Assembly: GCF_002078505.1 (NCBI RefSeq)
Contig: NZ_LUAV01000016.1
Span: 83,354-147,353 of the forward strand
Direction of reading: 5' to 3'
From: Ensifer aridi
GTDB lineage: Bacteria; Pseudomonadota; Alphaproteobacteria; Rhizobiales; Rhizobiaceae
Length of the DNA: 64,000 nucleotides
The position numbers and the translations under genes are program-made. The stretch's first letter is position 1; each line of letters opens with the position of its first letter. Positions 11,327 through 20,706 of this stretch are shown here, piece after piece. The notes beneath the pieces were generated by a model. It was not told the DNA's origin. It ran no database searches and was given only the letters and a program-made list of their open reading frames with translations.

Positions 11327-12532
11327 ATGAAGACCGCCGATCCCGAATTGATGCGCGCGATAAACCGCTTCAACGTGCTCGATACGATCCGTCGGCACGG
11401 CCCCATCTCCCGGGTCGAGATCAGCGAACGCTCCGAACTGTCGACTACGACGGTCTCCGCCATCACGGCGTCGCTGCTTGACGACGGCCTTATTCTGACG
11501 CGGCACGAGGGCGACATCCGCAACGCCGCCGCTAGGGGAAGGCCGCGCGTCATGCTGGAGCTCAACCCTGACGCCGCCCGCGTCGTCGGCGCCAAGATCG
11601 CTGCCAATCGGATGGTCTTCGTCGTCACCAACTTCCGCGGCGAGGTTCTCTCCGAGCTCACCTTGCCTATTCGGGTCGACCGCCAGCCCATCGCCGTCAT
11701 CGCCGACCTGATCGAGGACGGCGTGCGCCGTTGCGTGGTCGACGCCGACCTGTCGCTCGACGAGATCGATTCGATCTGCATCGGCCTTCCCGGCGTGGTC
11801 GAGCACCGCACCGGCCATGTCCGCTCCAGCCCGATTTTCCGGGAAATCGGCGTCGACTTCGCGAGCGAAATGACGAGCCGGCTCAACGTCGCCACCATCG
11901 TCGAGAGCGACGCGCATGCGATCACGCTTGCCCATCACTGGTTCGGCCGCGCCCGCGATCTCGACGACATGGTGCTCGTGTCGCTGGAGCAGACGCTGGG
12001 CCTCGGCGTGCTGCACGGTGGCCAGCTTTTCCGCGGCGCCGGCGGCTTGAGCCACAATCTTGGCGACCTCGTGCTGGGCGTCGGCCAGAGCCAAACCGTC
12101 CGGCTCTCGACCCTTGCCGGGGAGAGCGCGATTCTCGGCGAACATCCGATGGACGGGCGGTTCGCCGAGGCTGTGCGCCTCGGGCGCGGCATGGCGCATG
12201 CGCAGACGCTGATCGCGGCGGAGGACAATGCGCTGATCGCGGCCGCCTCCCGGGCAGGAGAAGCAATCGGCCTTGCGGTCGCCAATATCGTCACGCTGTT
12301 CGGCCCGCCTCGCGTCGTCATCGTCGGTTCGAGCCTGTCGCTCGGCGCCGTCTTCGTCGAGAGCATACGCCAGGCCTATCAGAGCGCGATTCCGCCCTCT
12401 ATCCGCACCGTCGCGGAGCTTGTCTTTGAAGAATCCGCCGACGAGACCTGGGCGCAAGGAGCGGCCGTCGTGGCGCTTTGCGAACTCTACGAGTCTCCCT
12501 GGGGGACGACCGGTCCGGCGCCGGCGCTCTGA
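11327..12532 (+). CDS. ROK-family transcriptional regulator
   Basis: 401 residues. The N-terminal winged-helix region (about 8-75) has RFNVLDTIRRHGPISRVEIS and SELSTTTVSAITASLL, the usual ROK repressor DNA-binding module. The C-terminal ROK domain shows ICIGLPGVVEH, the VESDAHAITLAHHWFG segment and GLGVLHGGQLFRGAGGLSHN. The zinc-binding CxCGxxGC motif of typical ROK proteins is absent from the equivalent stretch. It diverges from the ABC operon and precedes the dehydrogenase gene, so it probably represses this sugar locus in the absence of inducer. Confidence 0.9.
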   Translation: MKTADPELMRAINRFNVLDTIRRHGPISRVEISERSELSTTTVSAITASLLDDGLILTRHEGDIRNAAARGRPRVMLELNPDAARVVGAKIAANRMVFVVTNFRGEVLSELTLPIRVDRQPIAVIADLIEDGVRRCVVDADLSLDEIDSICIGLPGVVEHRTGHVRSSPIFREIGVDFASEMTSRLNVATIVESDAHAITLAHHWFGRARDLDDMVLVSLEQTLGLGVLHGGQLFRGAGGLSHNLGDLVLGVGQSQTVRLSTLAGESAILGEHPMDGRFAEAVRLGRGMAHAQTLIAAEDNALIAAASRAGEAIGLAVANIVTLFGPPRVVIVGSSLSLGAVFVESIRQAYQSAIPPSIRTVAELVFEESADETWAQGAAVVALCELYESPWGTTGPAPAL

Positions 12533-12577
12533 AGCGCTGAGCCGATCTTCTGCAAATTTCCATTCGGGAGGAGACTG

Positions 12578-13678
12578 ATGGAAAAACTCGGTATCGGCAT
12601 CATCGGCTGCGGCAACATTTCGCCGGCCTATCTGAAGGCGATGGCATCCTTTCCGATCCTCGACATCCGCGGCATTGCCGATCTGAACCGCGGCCTCGCC
12701 GAACAGCGCGCCGCGGAGTTCAATGTCGAGGCCCGGGACGTCGCGGATCTCCTCGCCGATCCTTCGATCGAACTCATCGTCAACCTGACCGTGCCGAAGG
12801 CGCACGTTTTGGTGGCCATGCAGGCACTCGACGCCGGCAAGCACACCTATTCCGAAAAACCGCTCGCCACCGACTTCGCGGATGGGCGCAAGCTCGTGGC
12901 GCTGGCGCGGGAAAAGGGCCTGCGTATCGGCGCCGCCCCCGACACCTTCCTCGGCGGCTCGCATCAGACGGCGCGGGCGATCGTCGATTCGGGCGTGCTC
13001 GGCACGCCCATCGGCGGCACCGGCACCTTCATGTGCCCGGGCCACGAGCGCTGGCATCCAAATCCGGACTTCTACTACGACGTGGGCGGCGGACCGATGC
13101 TCGACATGGGCCCTTACTACATCACCGATCTCGTCAACCTCTTCGGACCCGTCGCCAAGGTCGCCGGTTTTTCCACGGCGGCACGGAAGGAGCGAACGAT
13201 CACCAGCGAAGCGCGCAACGGCGAGCGCATTCCCGTTCGCGTACCGACCCACGTCGCCGGCGTGATGGCCTTCGAGAACGGGGCCGTGGTGCAGATCGCG
13301 ATGAGTTTCGACGTCGCAGGCCACAAGCATGTGCCTCTCGAGCTCTACGGAACGGAGGGCACTCTGATCGTACCGGATCCGAATCATTTCGGTGGTCAGA
13401 TCGAACTTCTGAAGAAAGGCGGCACCTTCGAGCCGGCTGTCACAGCCGCACCCTATGCGGACGGCAACTACCGCTCACTGGGCGTCGCCGACATGGCGCA
13501 TGCCATTCGCTCGGGGCGGCCGCACCGGGCGAGCGGAGATCTGGCGCTGCACGTGCTCGAGGTCATGGAAGCCTTTGACAGGGCGGCGGAAACCGGCACC
13601 ACCATCAGTATCACCACGAAGACCGAGCGTCCGGCGCCCCTGTCGGAGTCGCTCGTTGACGGCCGCATCGGCCGCTAA
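12578..13678 (+). CDS. Gfo/Idh/MocA-family oxidoreductase
   Basis: 366 residues. The N-terminal NAD(P)-binding Rossmann fold has GIGIIGCGNISPAYL. The family signature EKPLATDFADGRKLV lies near residue 90, and the C-terminal alpha/beta dehydrogenase domain contains GGGPMLDMGPYYITDLVNLFG. These enzymes oxidise sugars or cyclitols, or cleave glycosides through a 3-keto intermediate. A GGAGG site (GGGAGGAGACTG) precedes the ATG. It follows the ROK gene by 45 nt and sits ahead of the ThuA-like gene, a pairing seen in 3-keto-glycoside pathways. The substrate is unknown. Confidence 0.92.
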   Translation: MEKLGIGIIGCGNISPAYLKAMASFPILDIRGIADLNRGLAEQRAAEFNVEARDVADLLADPSIELIVNLTVPKAHVLVAMQALDAGKHTYSEKPLATDFADGRKLVALAREKGLRIGAAPDTFLGGSHQTARAIVDSGVLGTPIGGTGTFMCPGHERWHPNPDFYYDVGGGPMLDMGPYYITDLVNLFGPVAKVAGFSTAARKERTITSEARNGERIPVRVPTHVAGVMAFENGAVVQIAMSFDVAGHKHVPLELYGTEGTLIVPDPNHFGGQIELLKKGGTFEPAVTAAPYADGNYRSLGVADMAHAIRSGRPHRASGDLALHVLEVMEAFDRAAETGTTISITTKTERPAPLSESLVDGRIGR

Positions 13679-13725
13679 CGCGGGATCATGGAAAAGTGTA
13701 CGCGGTTTTCCGCCCGGATCCCGCG
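13679..13725 (+). repeat. RIME-type palindromic element, single palindrome
   Basis: Outer arms CGCGGGATC (13679-13687) and GATCCCGCG (13717-13725) enclose an inner GCGGTTTTCCGC palindrome. The whole matches, in reverse orientation, the second palindrome of the element at 29945-29990. It begins immediately after the stop of the oxidoreductase gene. Such elements are abundant between Sinorhizobium genes. Confidence 0.75.
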
Positions 13726-13757
13726 TCAGGAAAAATGGAATCGAGGAGGAGTTCGAC

Positions 13758-14399
13758 ATGCGCGAGGCACTGATCGTCTGGGGCGGCTGGAGCGGGCACG
13801 AGCCGCAGGAATGCGCCCATATCATTCGCGACATGTTGGAGGAGGACGGCTTCAAGGTCTATCTGGAGCACACGACCGAAGCCTTCGCCGATCCCGCAAT
13901 CCACGACCTTTCGCTGGTCGTGCCGATCATGACCATGTCGAAGATCGAGAAGGAGGAGGTGAAGAACCTGGCCGCCGCTGTCGAGGGCGGTGTCGGTATC
14001 GCCGGCTATCATGGCGGCGCGGGCGATGCTTTCCGCGAGAGCGTCGAATACCAGTTCATCATCGGCGGGCAATGGGTGGCCCATCCCGGCAACATCATCG
14101 ACTATCGCGTGAATATCACGCGGCCCGACGACCCGCTGATGGAAGGCATCTCCGATTTTCCCTACACCTCGGAGCAATATTACATGCATGTCGACCCGTC
14201 GAACGAGGTGTTGGCGACGACCACCTTCTCGGGCGAACATGCCTGGTGGATCGAAGGCGTGGTGATGCCGGTCGTCTGGAAGCGCAAGTACGGCAAGGGC
14301 CGGGTTTTCTATTCCTCGCTCGGCCATGTGGCGAAGGAGTTCGAAGTTCCGGAAATGCGCACGATCTTCCGCCGCGGCGCGAACTGGGCGGCGCGTTGA
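13758..14399 (+). CDS. ThuA-like domain protein
   Basis: 213 residues. It matches the ThuA-like fold, a glutamine-amidotransferase-like domain named after the Sinorhizobium trehalose-utilisation gene thuA. Visible family features are IVWGGWSGHEPQECAHI at the start, VVPIMTMSKIEKEEVKNL, GVGIAGYHGGAGDAFRESVEY (the GYHGG loop) and the HVDPSNEVLATT strand. The ATG at 13758 has AGGAGGAG upstream, and the frame before it lies in the repeat element. ThuA relatives often accompany sugar dehydrogenases and CUT1 importers, and a role in 3-keto-sugar processing is inferred. Confidence 0.85.
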   Translation: MREALIVWGGWSGHEPQECAHIIRDMLEEDGFKVYLEHTTEAFADPAIHDLSLVVPIMTMSKIEKEEVKNLAAAVEGGVGIAGYHGGAGDAFRESVEYQFIIGGQWVAHPGNIIDYRVNITRPDDPLMEGISDFPYTSEQYYMHVDPSNEVLATTTFSGEHAWWIEGVVMPVVWKRKYGKGRVFYSSLGHVAKEFEVPEMRTIFRRGANWAAR

Positions 14400-14430
14400 A
14401 CATTATTTCCGGTCGGATCGACTTGGGCGA

Positions 14431-15033
14431 TCAGTGACTGACCCCGGCGTAGGCGCGATCGCCCCAGAGCGTCTCGACCGCCCGGTTTCTGCCGCAGCCG
14501 TTGCGGTAGTACCAGTAGCGGATCGGGTTTCTGGCTGCGAAATCCTGATGATAGCCTTCCGCCGGCCAGAATTTGGCCGGCCCCTCGACAGGCGTGACGA
14601 TGGGCTTGCCGAGCTCCGCCTCGGCCTTGATCTTCTCGGCCTTTGCGTCCATGGCCTGACCGTCGGTCAGCGCATAGATCGCCGTCGTATAGGCGAAGCC
14701 GCGATCGCAGAACTGGCCGCCGGCATCGGTCGGGTCGGTCGTGTGGAAGAGAACGCCGACGAGCTCGGCATAGGAAACCCTGTCGGGATCGAACTTGATC
14801 CGCACCACTTCGCGGTGCCCGCCCTTCGCATAATCCTCATAGGTGGGGTTCTCATTCCGGCCGCCCGCATAGCCGGAGATCGTTTCGAGGACCCCGGGCA
14901 CGTCGTCGAAGTCGCTTTCGACGCACCAGAAGCAGCCGCCGGCGAAGATCGCATATTGCGGCTCGGCCGCCCGCACCGGCAGCAGCAGAAAGCAACTGGC
15001 GAGAACTCCGAACAGCAGGCGAAGCATCGGCAA
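14431..15033 (-). CDS. msrA: Peptide methionine-S-sulfoxide reductase with signal peptide
   Basis: 200 residues. It reduces methionine-S-sulfoxide in proteins. The motif GGCFWCVESDF at about 32-42 contains the catalytic Cys. YAGGRNENPTYEDY and HREVVRIKFDP follow, as in MsrA. The N-terminus MPMLRLLFGVLASCFLLLPVRA ends in a plausible cleavage site before AEPQ, so the enzyme is probably exported. Start could also be two codons later (MLRL). It stands alone between the convergent ThuA-like gene and sdhB. Confidence 0.94.
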   Translation of the reverse strand: MPMLRLLFGVLASCFLLLPVRAAEPQYAIFAGGCFWCVESDFDDVPGVLETISGYAGGRNENPTYEDYAKGGHREVVRIKFDPDRVSYAELVGVLFHTTDPTDAGGQFCDRGFAYTTAIYALTDGQAMDAKAEKIKAEAELGKPIVTPVEGPAKFWPAEGYHQDFAARNPIRYWYYRNGCGRNRAVETLWGDRAYAGVSH

Positions 15034-15167
15034 CCTCCATCCTCGGACTATTACCTATGCGCCTCGCCACAGCTTTCAAATCACTTACCGACACGTCGGT
15101 GTGACAGCCGTGAAAACGAACGGCGGGCCGCAGCCCGCCGTCAGACAATTTGCGAAAAGTGCAACCG

Positions 15168-15947
15168 TTAGAATCGCCGCTCGACCAGCATCTTCTTGAT
15201 TTCGCCGATGGCCTTGGCGGGGTTCAGGCCTTTCGGACAGGCCTGGGCGCAGTTCATGATCGTGTGGCAGCGGTAAAGCCGGAACGGGTCCTCGAGATTG
15301 TCGAGCCGCTCGCCGGTCGCCTCGTCTCTGGAGTCGATCAGCCAGCGATAGGCCTGTAGCAGAACGGCGGGACCGAGATAACGGTCGCCGTTCCACCAGT
15401 AGCTCGGACAGGAAGTCGAGCAGCAAGCGCAGAGGATGCACTCGTAGAGACCGTCGAGCTTCTGGCGATCCTCGTGGCTCTGGCGCCATTCCTTGGCTGG
15501 CGTCGGAGAGACCGTCTTCAGCCAAGGCTCGATCGAACGGTGCTGGGCGTAGAAATTGGTGAGATCCGGCACCAGATCCTTGACCACCGGCATATGCGGC
15601 AGCGGGTAGATCTTTACCGAGCCCTTGATCTCGTCCATGCCCTTGGTGCAGGCGAGCGTATTGGTGCCGTCGATGTTCATTGCGCAGGAGCCGCAGATGC
15701 CCTCGCGACAGGAGCGACGAAGCGTCAGCGTCGGATCGATCTTGTTCTTGATGTAGAGCAGGCCATCGAGAACCATCGGCCCGCAATCGTCGATATCGAT
15801 ATAGTAAGTGTCGATCCGCGGGTTCTTGCCGTCATCTGGATTCCAGCGGTAGACGCGGTATTCGCGCAGATTGGTCGCGCCCGCCGGCTTCGGCCAGACC
15901 TTGCCTTCGTTGATCTGCGAGTTCTTGGGAAGTGCGAGTTCAACCAT
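15168..15947 (-). CDS. sdhB: Succinate dehydrogenase iron-sulfur subunit
   Basis: 259 residues. It carries electrons from FAD in SdhA to ubiquinone. The [2Fe-2S] ferredoxin domain shows [12 protein letters not shown]. The C-terminal domain has the [4Fe-4S]/[3Fe-4S] motifs [16 protein letters not shown] and [17 protein letters not shown]. All expected cysteines are present. It is the last gene of sdhCDAB, 18 nt after sdhA. Confidence 0.98.
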   Translation of the reverse strand: MVELALPKNSQINEGKVWPKPAGATNLREYRVYRWNPDDGKNPRIDTYYIDIDDCGPMVLDGLLYIKNKIDPTLTLRRSCREGICGSCAMNIDGTNTLACTKGMDEIKGSVKIYPLPHMPVVKDLVPDLTNFYAQHRSIEPWLKTVSPTPAKEWRQSHEDRQKLDGLYECILCACCSTSCPSYWWNGDRYLGPAVLLQAYRWLIDSRDEATGERLDNLEDPFRLYRCHTIMNCAQACPKGLNPAKAIGEIKKMLVERRF

Positions 15948-15965
15948 GTGCCTTAATCCTCGAGA

Positions 15966-17807
15966 TCAGTAGACGCGCGCCTTCGGCTCGATCTTCTTCG
16001 GATCGATGCCGTCTGCGATGAGCTCGGTGTGGACCGGACGATAGTCGAGCCGGACTTCGCCCGCCTCGTTGACCCAGGCCAGCGTGTGCTTGCGCCAGTT
16101 CAAGTCGTCGCGGCCGCCGAGCGGGCCGTCCTTGTAATCCTCGCGCGCATGCGCCCCGCGGCTTTCCTTGCGCGCTTCGGCGCCGTAGACGGTGGTGATC
16201 GCGTTCGCCATCAGGTTTTCGAGTTCCAGCGTCTCGACGAGGTCGGAGTTCCAGATCATCGAGCGGTCGGTGACCTTGACGTCCGGCAGTTCCTTCCAGA
16301 TCGCGGAGAGGCGCCGGCAACCGGATTCGAGCGATTCCTGGGTGCGGAACACGGCCGCGTCTTCCTGCATGGCGCGCTGCATCTTGTCGCGTAGCACCGC
16401 CGTCGGCGTACCGCCATTGGCAAACCGCAGCCGGTCGAAGCGCTCCATGATCCGGTCGCAGGCGGCCGTGTTGACCTCCGGCACCGACTCGTTGCGGTCG
16501 ATGATCTGGCCGGCGCGGATCGCCGCGGCGCGGCCGAAGACGACGAGATCGATCAGCGAGTTGGAGCCGAGGCGATTGGCGCCATGCACCGAGGCGCAGC
16601 CGGCTTCGCCGACGGCCATCAGGCCGGGCGCGAGCCGCTCGGGATTCTGGCTGTCGGCATTCAGCACCTCGCCCCAATAGTTGGTCGGCACGCCGCCCAT
16701 ATTGTAGTGAACGGTCGGCAGCACCGGGATCGGCTCGCGGGTGACGTCGACGCCGGCGAAGATCTTCGCCGATTCCGAGATGCCCGGCAGGCGCTCGTGC
16801 AGCACCTTCGGATCGAGATGATCGAGGTGCAGGAAGATGTGGTCCTTGTTCTTGCCGACGCCGCGGCCCTCGCGGATCTCCATCGTCATGCAGCGGGAAA
16901 CGACGTCGCGCGAGGCGAGGTCCTTCGCGGAAGGCGCATAGCGCTCCATGAAGCGCTCGCCTTCCGAGTTGACGAGATAACCGCCCTCGCCGCGTGCGCC
17001 CTCGGTGATGAGACAGCCGGCGCCGTAGATGCCCGTCGGGTGGAACTGCACGAATTCCATGTCCTGCAGCGGCAGGCCGGCGCGCGCGATCATACCGCCG
17101 CCGTCGCCGGTGCAGGTGTGCGCCGAAGTCGCCGAGAAATAGGCGCGGCCGTAGCCCCCGGTCGCGAGCACCACCATCTTCGCGGCGAAGCGGTGGATCG
17201 TGCCGTCATCGAGGTTCCAGGCGACGACGCCGGTGCAGCGCCCGTCATCCGACATGATCAGGTCGACGGCGAAATATTCGATGAAGAACTCGGCGTTGTT
17301 CCGGAGCGACTGGCCGTAGAGCGTGTGCAGGATCGCATGGCCGGTGCGGTCGGCCGCCGCGCAGGTGCGCTGCACCGGCGGACCTTCACCGTAGTTTTGC
17401 ATGTGGCCGCCGAAGGGGCGCTGGTAGATCTTCCCTTCCTCGTTGCGCGAGAAGGGCACGCCATAGTGCTCGAGCTCATAGACCGCCTTCGGCGCTTCCA
17501 TGGCGAGATACTGCATGGCGTCGACATCGCCGAGCCAATCGGAACCCTTGACCGTATCGTAGAGGTGCCACTGCCAGCAGTCCGGCGTCATGTTCTGCAG
17601 CGAGGCGGCGATGCCGCCCTGGGCGGCGACCGTGTGCGAGCGCGTCGGGAAGACCTTGGTGACGCAGGCGGTCTTCAGGCCCTGTTCGGCCATGCCGAGG
17701 GTCGCGCGCAGCCCCGCGCCTCCGGCGCCGACGACGACGACGTCGAAGGCGTGATCGACATACTGATAGGCCTTGCCGTTCGCAGCGGGTGAACTGATCG
17801 ATGCCAT
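15966..17807 (-). CDS. sdhA: Succinate dehydrogenase flavoprotein subunit
   Basis: 613 residues, full length. It oxidises succinate to fumarate at a covalently bound FAD. The dinucleotide fold [20 protein letters not shown] is followed by the flavinylation region [15 protein letters not shown], which contains the FAD-linked His. The fumarate reductase/SDH signature and [21 protein letters not shown] are visible, as is the C-terminal [11 protein letters not shown]. It lies 6 nt after sdhD in sdhCDAB. Confidence 0.98.
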   Translation of the reverse strand: MASISSPAANGKAYQYVDHAFDVVVVGAGGAGLRATLGMAEQGLKTACVTKVFPTRSHTVAAQGGIAASLQNMTPDCWQWHLYDTVKGSDWLGDVDAMQYLAMEAPKAVYELEHYGVPFSRNEEGKIYQRPFGGHMQNYGEGPPVQRTCAAADRTGHAILHTLYGQSLRNNAEFFIEYFAVDLIMSDDGRCTGVVAWNLDDGTIHRFAAKMVVLATGGYGRAYFSATSAHTCTGDGGGMIARAGLPLQDMEFVQFHPTGIYGAGCLITEGARGEGGYLVNSEGERFMERYAPSAKDLASRDVVSRCMTMEIREGRGVGKNKDHIFLHLDHLDPKVLHERLPGISESAKIFAGVDVTREPIPVLPTVHYNMGGVPTNYWGEVLNADSQNPERLAPGLMAVGEAGCASVHGANRLGSNSLIDLVVFGRAAAIRAGQIIDRNESVPEVNTAACDRIMERFDRLRFANGGTPTAVLRDKMQRAMQEDAAVFRTQESLESGCRRLSAIWKELPDVKVTDRSMIWNSDLVETLELENLMANAITTVYGAEARKESRGAHAREDYKDGPLGGRDDLNWRKHTLAWVNEAGEVRLDYRPVHTELIADGIDPKKIEPKARVY

Positions 17808-17813
17808 GACGAA

Positions 17814-18200
17814 TTACCCTGCAAAAGCGATCTTGAGGATGGCGAAGAGACAGAGCCCGCCGATCGCGATCGCAAAAAATGTGTTCAGCATGAGAAGCGC
17901 GATCTTCGCCCCCTCCGCGTGAACGTAGTCCTCGATGATGACCTGCATGCCGATCCGCATGTGGACGAGAGCGGAAGTCACCACGAAGGCCATGATCACG
18001 GCCACGAACGGGTTCGAGAGCGCCGCGACGACCTCCGCATGCGGTGCGCCGGCATAGCGGGCCACGAAGAAGACGAAGAAGATCAGTAGCGGAAGATTGG
18101 CGACCGCCGTCAGCCGCTGACGCCAGAAGTGATCCGTGCCCTCCTTGGCCGAACCGAGGCCGCGGACCTTGCCGAGGGGTGTGCGCATATCCATGTTCAA
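17814..18200 (-). CDS. sdhD: Succinate dehydrogenase hydrophobic membrane anchor
   Basis: 128 residues with three membrane segments: LTAVANLPLLIFFVFFVARY, AVIMAFVVTSALVHMRIGMQV and LLMLNTFFAIAIGGLCLFAIL. The segment ALVHMRIGMQVIIEDYVH holds the expected haem-ligand His and quinone-site residues. It lies 7 nt after sdhC. The start is MNMDMRTPLGKVRG or the Met two codons later. Confidence 0.95.
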   Translation of the reverse strand: MNMDMRTPLGKVRGLGSAKEGTDHFWRQRLTAVANLPLLIFFVFFVARYAGAPHAEVVAALSNPFVAVIMAFVVTSALVHMRIGMQVIIEDYVHAEGAKIALLMLNTFFAIAIGGLCLFAILKIAFAG

Positions 18201-18207
18201 CGTCCCC

Positions 18208-18600
18208 TTAGCGAACGAGATAACCGACGATCCAGATGACGAGCGTCAGCGTCGCCGACCCGATGATCGTCGCCTTGGCCATCCTCGTCGCGAAATGCTT
18301 CTCGTAGCCGTAGCCGAGATCCCAGATGAGGTGACGGATGCCGCCGAGCATGTGATGGATCAGCACCCAGGTGTAGCCGAAGAGGACGACCTTGCCGATC
18401 AGTGTGCCGAACAGCCAGCTCACCCAGTCGTAATAGGCAGCACCCGAGGCGGCGGCGATCAACCACCAGGCGACCAGGATCGTGCCGAAGTAGAGTGCGC
18501 CGCCGGTGATGCGATGCATGATCGACATGACCATTGTTGGGATCGGCTTGTAGATTTGAAGATGCGGCGAGAGCGGCCGGCTTCTTGTGACATTCGTCAT
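18208..18600 (-). CDS. sdhC: Succinate dehydrogenase cytochrome b556 subunit
   Basis: 130 residues, three membrane segments. The family start RPLSPHLQIYKP and SIMHRITGGALYFGTI (haem and quinone region) are followed by HHMLGGIRHLIWDLGYG with the haem-ligand His. It is the first gene of sdhCDAB. The roughly 300-nt gap upstream (18601-18906) should contain the promoter; I see no gene there. Confidence 0.97.
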   Translation of the reverse strand: MTNVTRSRPLSPHLQIYKPIPTMVMSIMHRITGGALYFGTILVAWWLIAAASGAAYYDWVSWLFGTLIGKVVLFGYTWVLIHHMLGGIRHLIWDLGYGYEKHFATRMAKATIIGSATLTLVIWIVGYLVR

Positions 18601-18906
18601 CGGAACCTCACGGAATCACCGGATTTGGCGTCCAAAACTGGACTAATCTTGTCCGGTATAGCACCCGATTGTGCGCAATTCAGTCATTCGGACCTTTAAT
18701 CACCAGAATGCTTAACGACAAGTGTGTTTGCAGTGCAAAATAAATAAAATCGATTAGACGAAAAGCGGCATTTTCCGGCCTGACAGAGACGTGCCATCCG
18801 TTAACGATATGCGCGAAAAACATAAGCAAATCCGTGACATTTGCCCGCGATTGCCACAGGATGCGCCTTAAGGATTTATTAAGCATGATCCGGAGGGCAA
18901 GACAGA

Positions 18907-19551
18907 ATGAATCTGTTGCGGGCAGTCCATGCAACCAAAGTTTTAGTTCTGGCCTTCGCCCTTGCGATGCCTGTAAGCGTGCCGGTGCGGGCCGACGATA
19001 ACAGCGGCTTTGGCAATGTAGAGACCCGTACCCGCCACATCCGGCTCAAGCACAGGCTGCCGCATCACGCCTGGCGCAGATGGCACGGCGGCCATCGCTT
19101 TTTTGCCGGCCGTAGACGGCACCGCTCGGTGATGTCCGGCTTCGACGATTTCCCGGCATTCTCTTCGCAAGGCCTCCCCGAAGTTCAAACGCGAACCCGG
19201 CATGTGCGACTGAAGCACCGCTGGCCGCAGTACGCTCGACGCAAGTGGAAGCATGGCGCGGTGATCATCATCAACGGCGGCGGATACGGCTCCGCCGACT
19301 ATGGCAGCTATGGAAGCTACGACTTCCCCACCCCGATACCGGATATCGGCACCTATGCCGGCGGCCTTTCGGCCTTCCGGGAGGAGGGCAACGGCATCTA
19401 TTTCAGCCGCGACGGCGGCTACCGTTATGCCGCGGAGGATTTCGTTGGCATCGCCCCGCCCTCGAAGCGCGCCAAGATCATCATCGTCTCGCCACAGACC
19501 AACGCCAGCGCCTGCCCCTGGGAGCACGGCGTCTGCGTCGTGCGGCCATAG
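18907..19551 (+). CDS. Secreted basic protein with duplicated TRTRHxRLKHR motif
   Basis: 214 residues, family not recognised. A signal peptide (about 1-29, ending VPVRA-DD) targets it to the periplasm or outside. Two near-identical basic blocks, ETRTRHIRLKHR at 39-50 and QTRTRHVRLKHR at 94-105, are each followed by a Trp- and Arg-rich stretch. A Gly/Tyr-rich segment then leads to a C-terminal domain with SRDGGYRYAAEDFVGI and a Cys pair near the end (ACPWEHGVCVV). The internal repeats suggest duplication of a basic unit that could bind polyanions or cell wall; that is inference. It diverges from sdhC. Confidence 0.75.
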   Translation: MNLLRAVHATKVLVLAFALAMPVSVPVRADDNSGFGNVETRTRHIRLKHRLPHHAWRRWHGGHRFFAGRRRHRSVMSGFDDFPAFSSQGLPEVQTRTRHVRLKHRWPQYARRKWKHGAVIIINGGGYGSADYGSYGSYDFPTPIPDIGTYAGGLSAFREEGNGIYFSRDGGYRYAAEDFVGIAPPSKRAKIIIVSPQTNASACPWEHGVCVVRP

Positions 19552-19584
19552 GGTCTTATCCATAGAGGCCCGAGCGGGCGGCCG

Positions 19585-20250
19585 TCACTTGCGCCCGCCC
19601 TTGGCGGCTCCGAACCGCCAGACCGTCGTGCGCTTCACTTCGCTGTCTTCGAGCGCGCGTGTCACGGGCACCTCATAAGTCGCAAGCGCCGTCATCCGCT
19701 CGCGCGGGCAATAGGCGCGCCCCGGATCGCCGACGAGGACGATGGCGCCGGCGCGTTCGAGCGCATCGAACCACGGGATCAGCAGATCAGCAAAGCCCTT
19801 GTCGTAGAAGACGTCGCCGGCAAGATAGACGTCGGCTGTTCTTTCCTCGCCGATGATATCCGCGCCGGCGAAGGCAACCGCCACCCCGTTCAGCTTCGCA
19901 TTCAGCCGCACCGCCGTCTCCGCCCACGGGTCGATGTCGACGGCCAGAACCTCGGCAGCGCCGGCGATCTTCGCCGCGATGGCGACGAGGCCGGAGCCGG
20001 AGGCGAAGTCGACCACGCGGCGGCCGCGCACGGTTTCCGGATGATCGAGAACATAGCGGGCGAGCCCCTGACCGCCCGCCCAGGCGAAGGCCCAGAAGGG
20101 CGGCGGCAGACCGATCTCCTCCAGTTCCTCCTCCGTCTTCAGCCACAGTTCATGCGCTTCGCTCGCAAGATGCAGGCGAACTTCCGGCACATGCGGAGGC
20201 GCGAGAATGCCGGTATTGGCGCGGATGAAGCTTTCGGGATCGGTCTTCAA
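19585..20250 (-). CDS. ETF-beta lysine methyltransferase homologue (METTL20-like)
   Basis: 221 residues, SAM-dependent class I methyltransferase. PPFWAFAWAGGQGLARYVLD, the SAM loop VVDFASGSGLVAIAAKIAGA and the acidic strand AVDIDPWAETAVRLNAKLN match the METTL20/ETFBKMT family. LAGDVFYDKGFADLLIPW takes the motif IV region, and VLVGDPGRAYCPRERM is a further family stretch. METTL20 trimethylates lysines of electron-transfer flavoprotein beta. An Agrobacterium relative has been studied, from memory. The sequence resemblance is clear; the substrate is inferred. Downstream partner of the EVE gene (18 nt away). Confidence 0.82.
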   Translation of the reverse strand: MKTDPESFIRANTGILAPPHVPEVRLHLASEAHELWLKTEEELEEIGLPPPFWAFAWAGGQGLARYVLDHPETVRGRRVVDFASGSGLVAIAAKIAGAAEVLAVDIDPWAETAVRLNAKLNGVAVAFAGADIIGEERTADVYLAGDVFYDKGFADLLIPWFDALERAGAIVLVGDPGRAYCPRERMTALATYEVPVTRALEDSEVKRTTVWRFGAAKGGRK

Positions 20251-20268
20251 GATTACTTGGTTTCAAGA

Positions 20269-20700
20269 TTACTTGGGCGGATTGTCGAGCCCGCCCATGC
20301 GGCAGACTTCGATCCATTCGTCTTCGGTCACCGGCTGCACGGAAAGGCGCATGGAGGTGACGAGCGACATCTTGGCGAGCTTCGGGTTCTCCTTGATCTC
20401 CTTGAGCGACACCGGGCGCGGCAGGTCCATGACGGCGCGGATGTCGACGCAGTCCCAACGGGCATCGCCCTCAGCGGTCGAATCCGGATGCGAAAGGGCG
20501 CAGACCTCGGTGATGCCGACGATCTCCAGCCCCTCGTTGGAGTGGTAGAAGAAGCCCTTGTCGCCGATCTTCATCGCCCGCATGTTGTTGCGCGCCTGAT
20601 AATTGCGCACGCCGGTCCATTCGGTGCCCTTCTCACCGGCATCCTTCTGCATCTGCCAGGACCATTTGTTCGGTTCGGATTTGTAGAGCCAGTAAGCCAT
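20269..20700 (-). CDS. EVE domain protein
   Basis: 143 residues, a single EVE (PUA-fold) domain like thymocyte nuclear protein 1. Conserved pieces are MAYWLYKSEPNKWSW, GVRNYQARNNMRAM and GDKGFFYHSN. EVE/PUA folds bind modified bases in DNA or RNA. It sits 6 nt downstream of the YciI-like gene and just upstream of the methyltransferase, in an apparent gpsA-YciI-EVE-methyltransferase operon common in rhizobia. Confidence 0.92.
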   Translation of the reverse strand: MAYWLYKSEPNKWSWQMQKDAGEKGTEWTGVRNYQARNNMRAMKIGDKGFFYHSNEGLEIVGITEVCALSHPDSTAEGDARWDCVDIRAVMDLPRPVSLKEIKENPKLAKMSLVTSMRLSVQPVTEDEWIEVCRMGGLDNPPK

Positions 20701-20706
20701 CGCCCC

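Noticed and set aside
11285..13387. 700-codon minus-strand frame opposite the ROK and oxidoreductase genes
   Set aside because: Antisense shadow; crosses an intergenic region and has no motif.
16584..17792. 402-codon plus-strand frame opposite sdhA
   Set aside because: Antisense shadow with low-complexity product.
18680..18934. 84-codon minus-strand frame upstream of sdhC
   Set aside because: No ribosome-binding site, no family features; it lies in the promoter gap and overlaps a divergent gene start.
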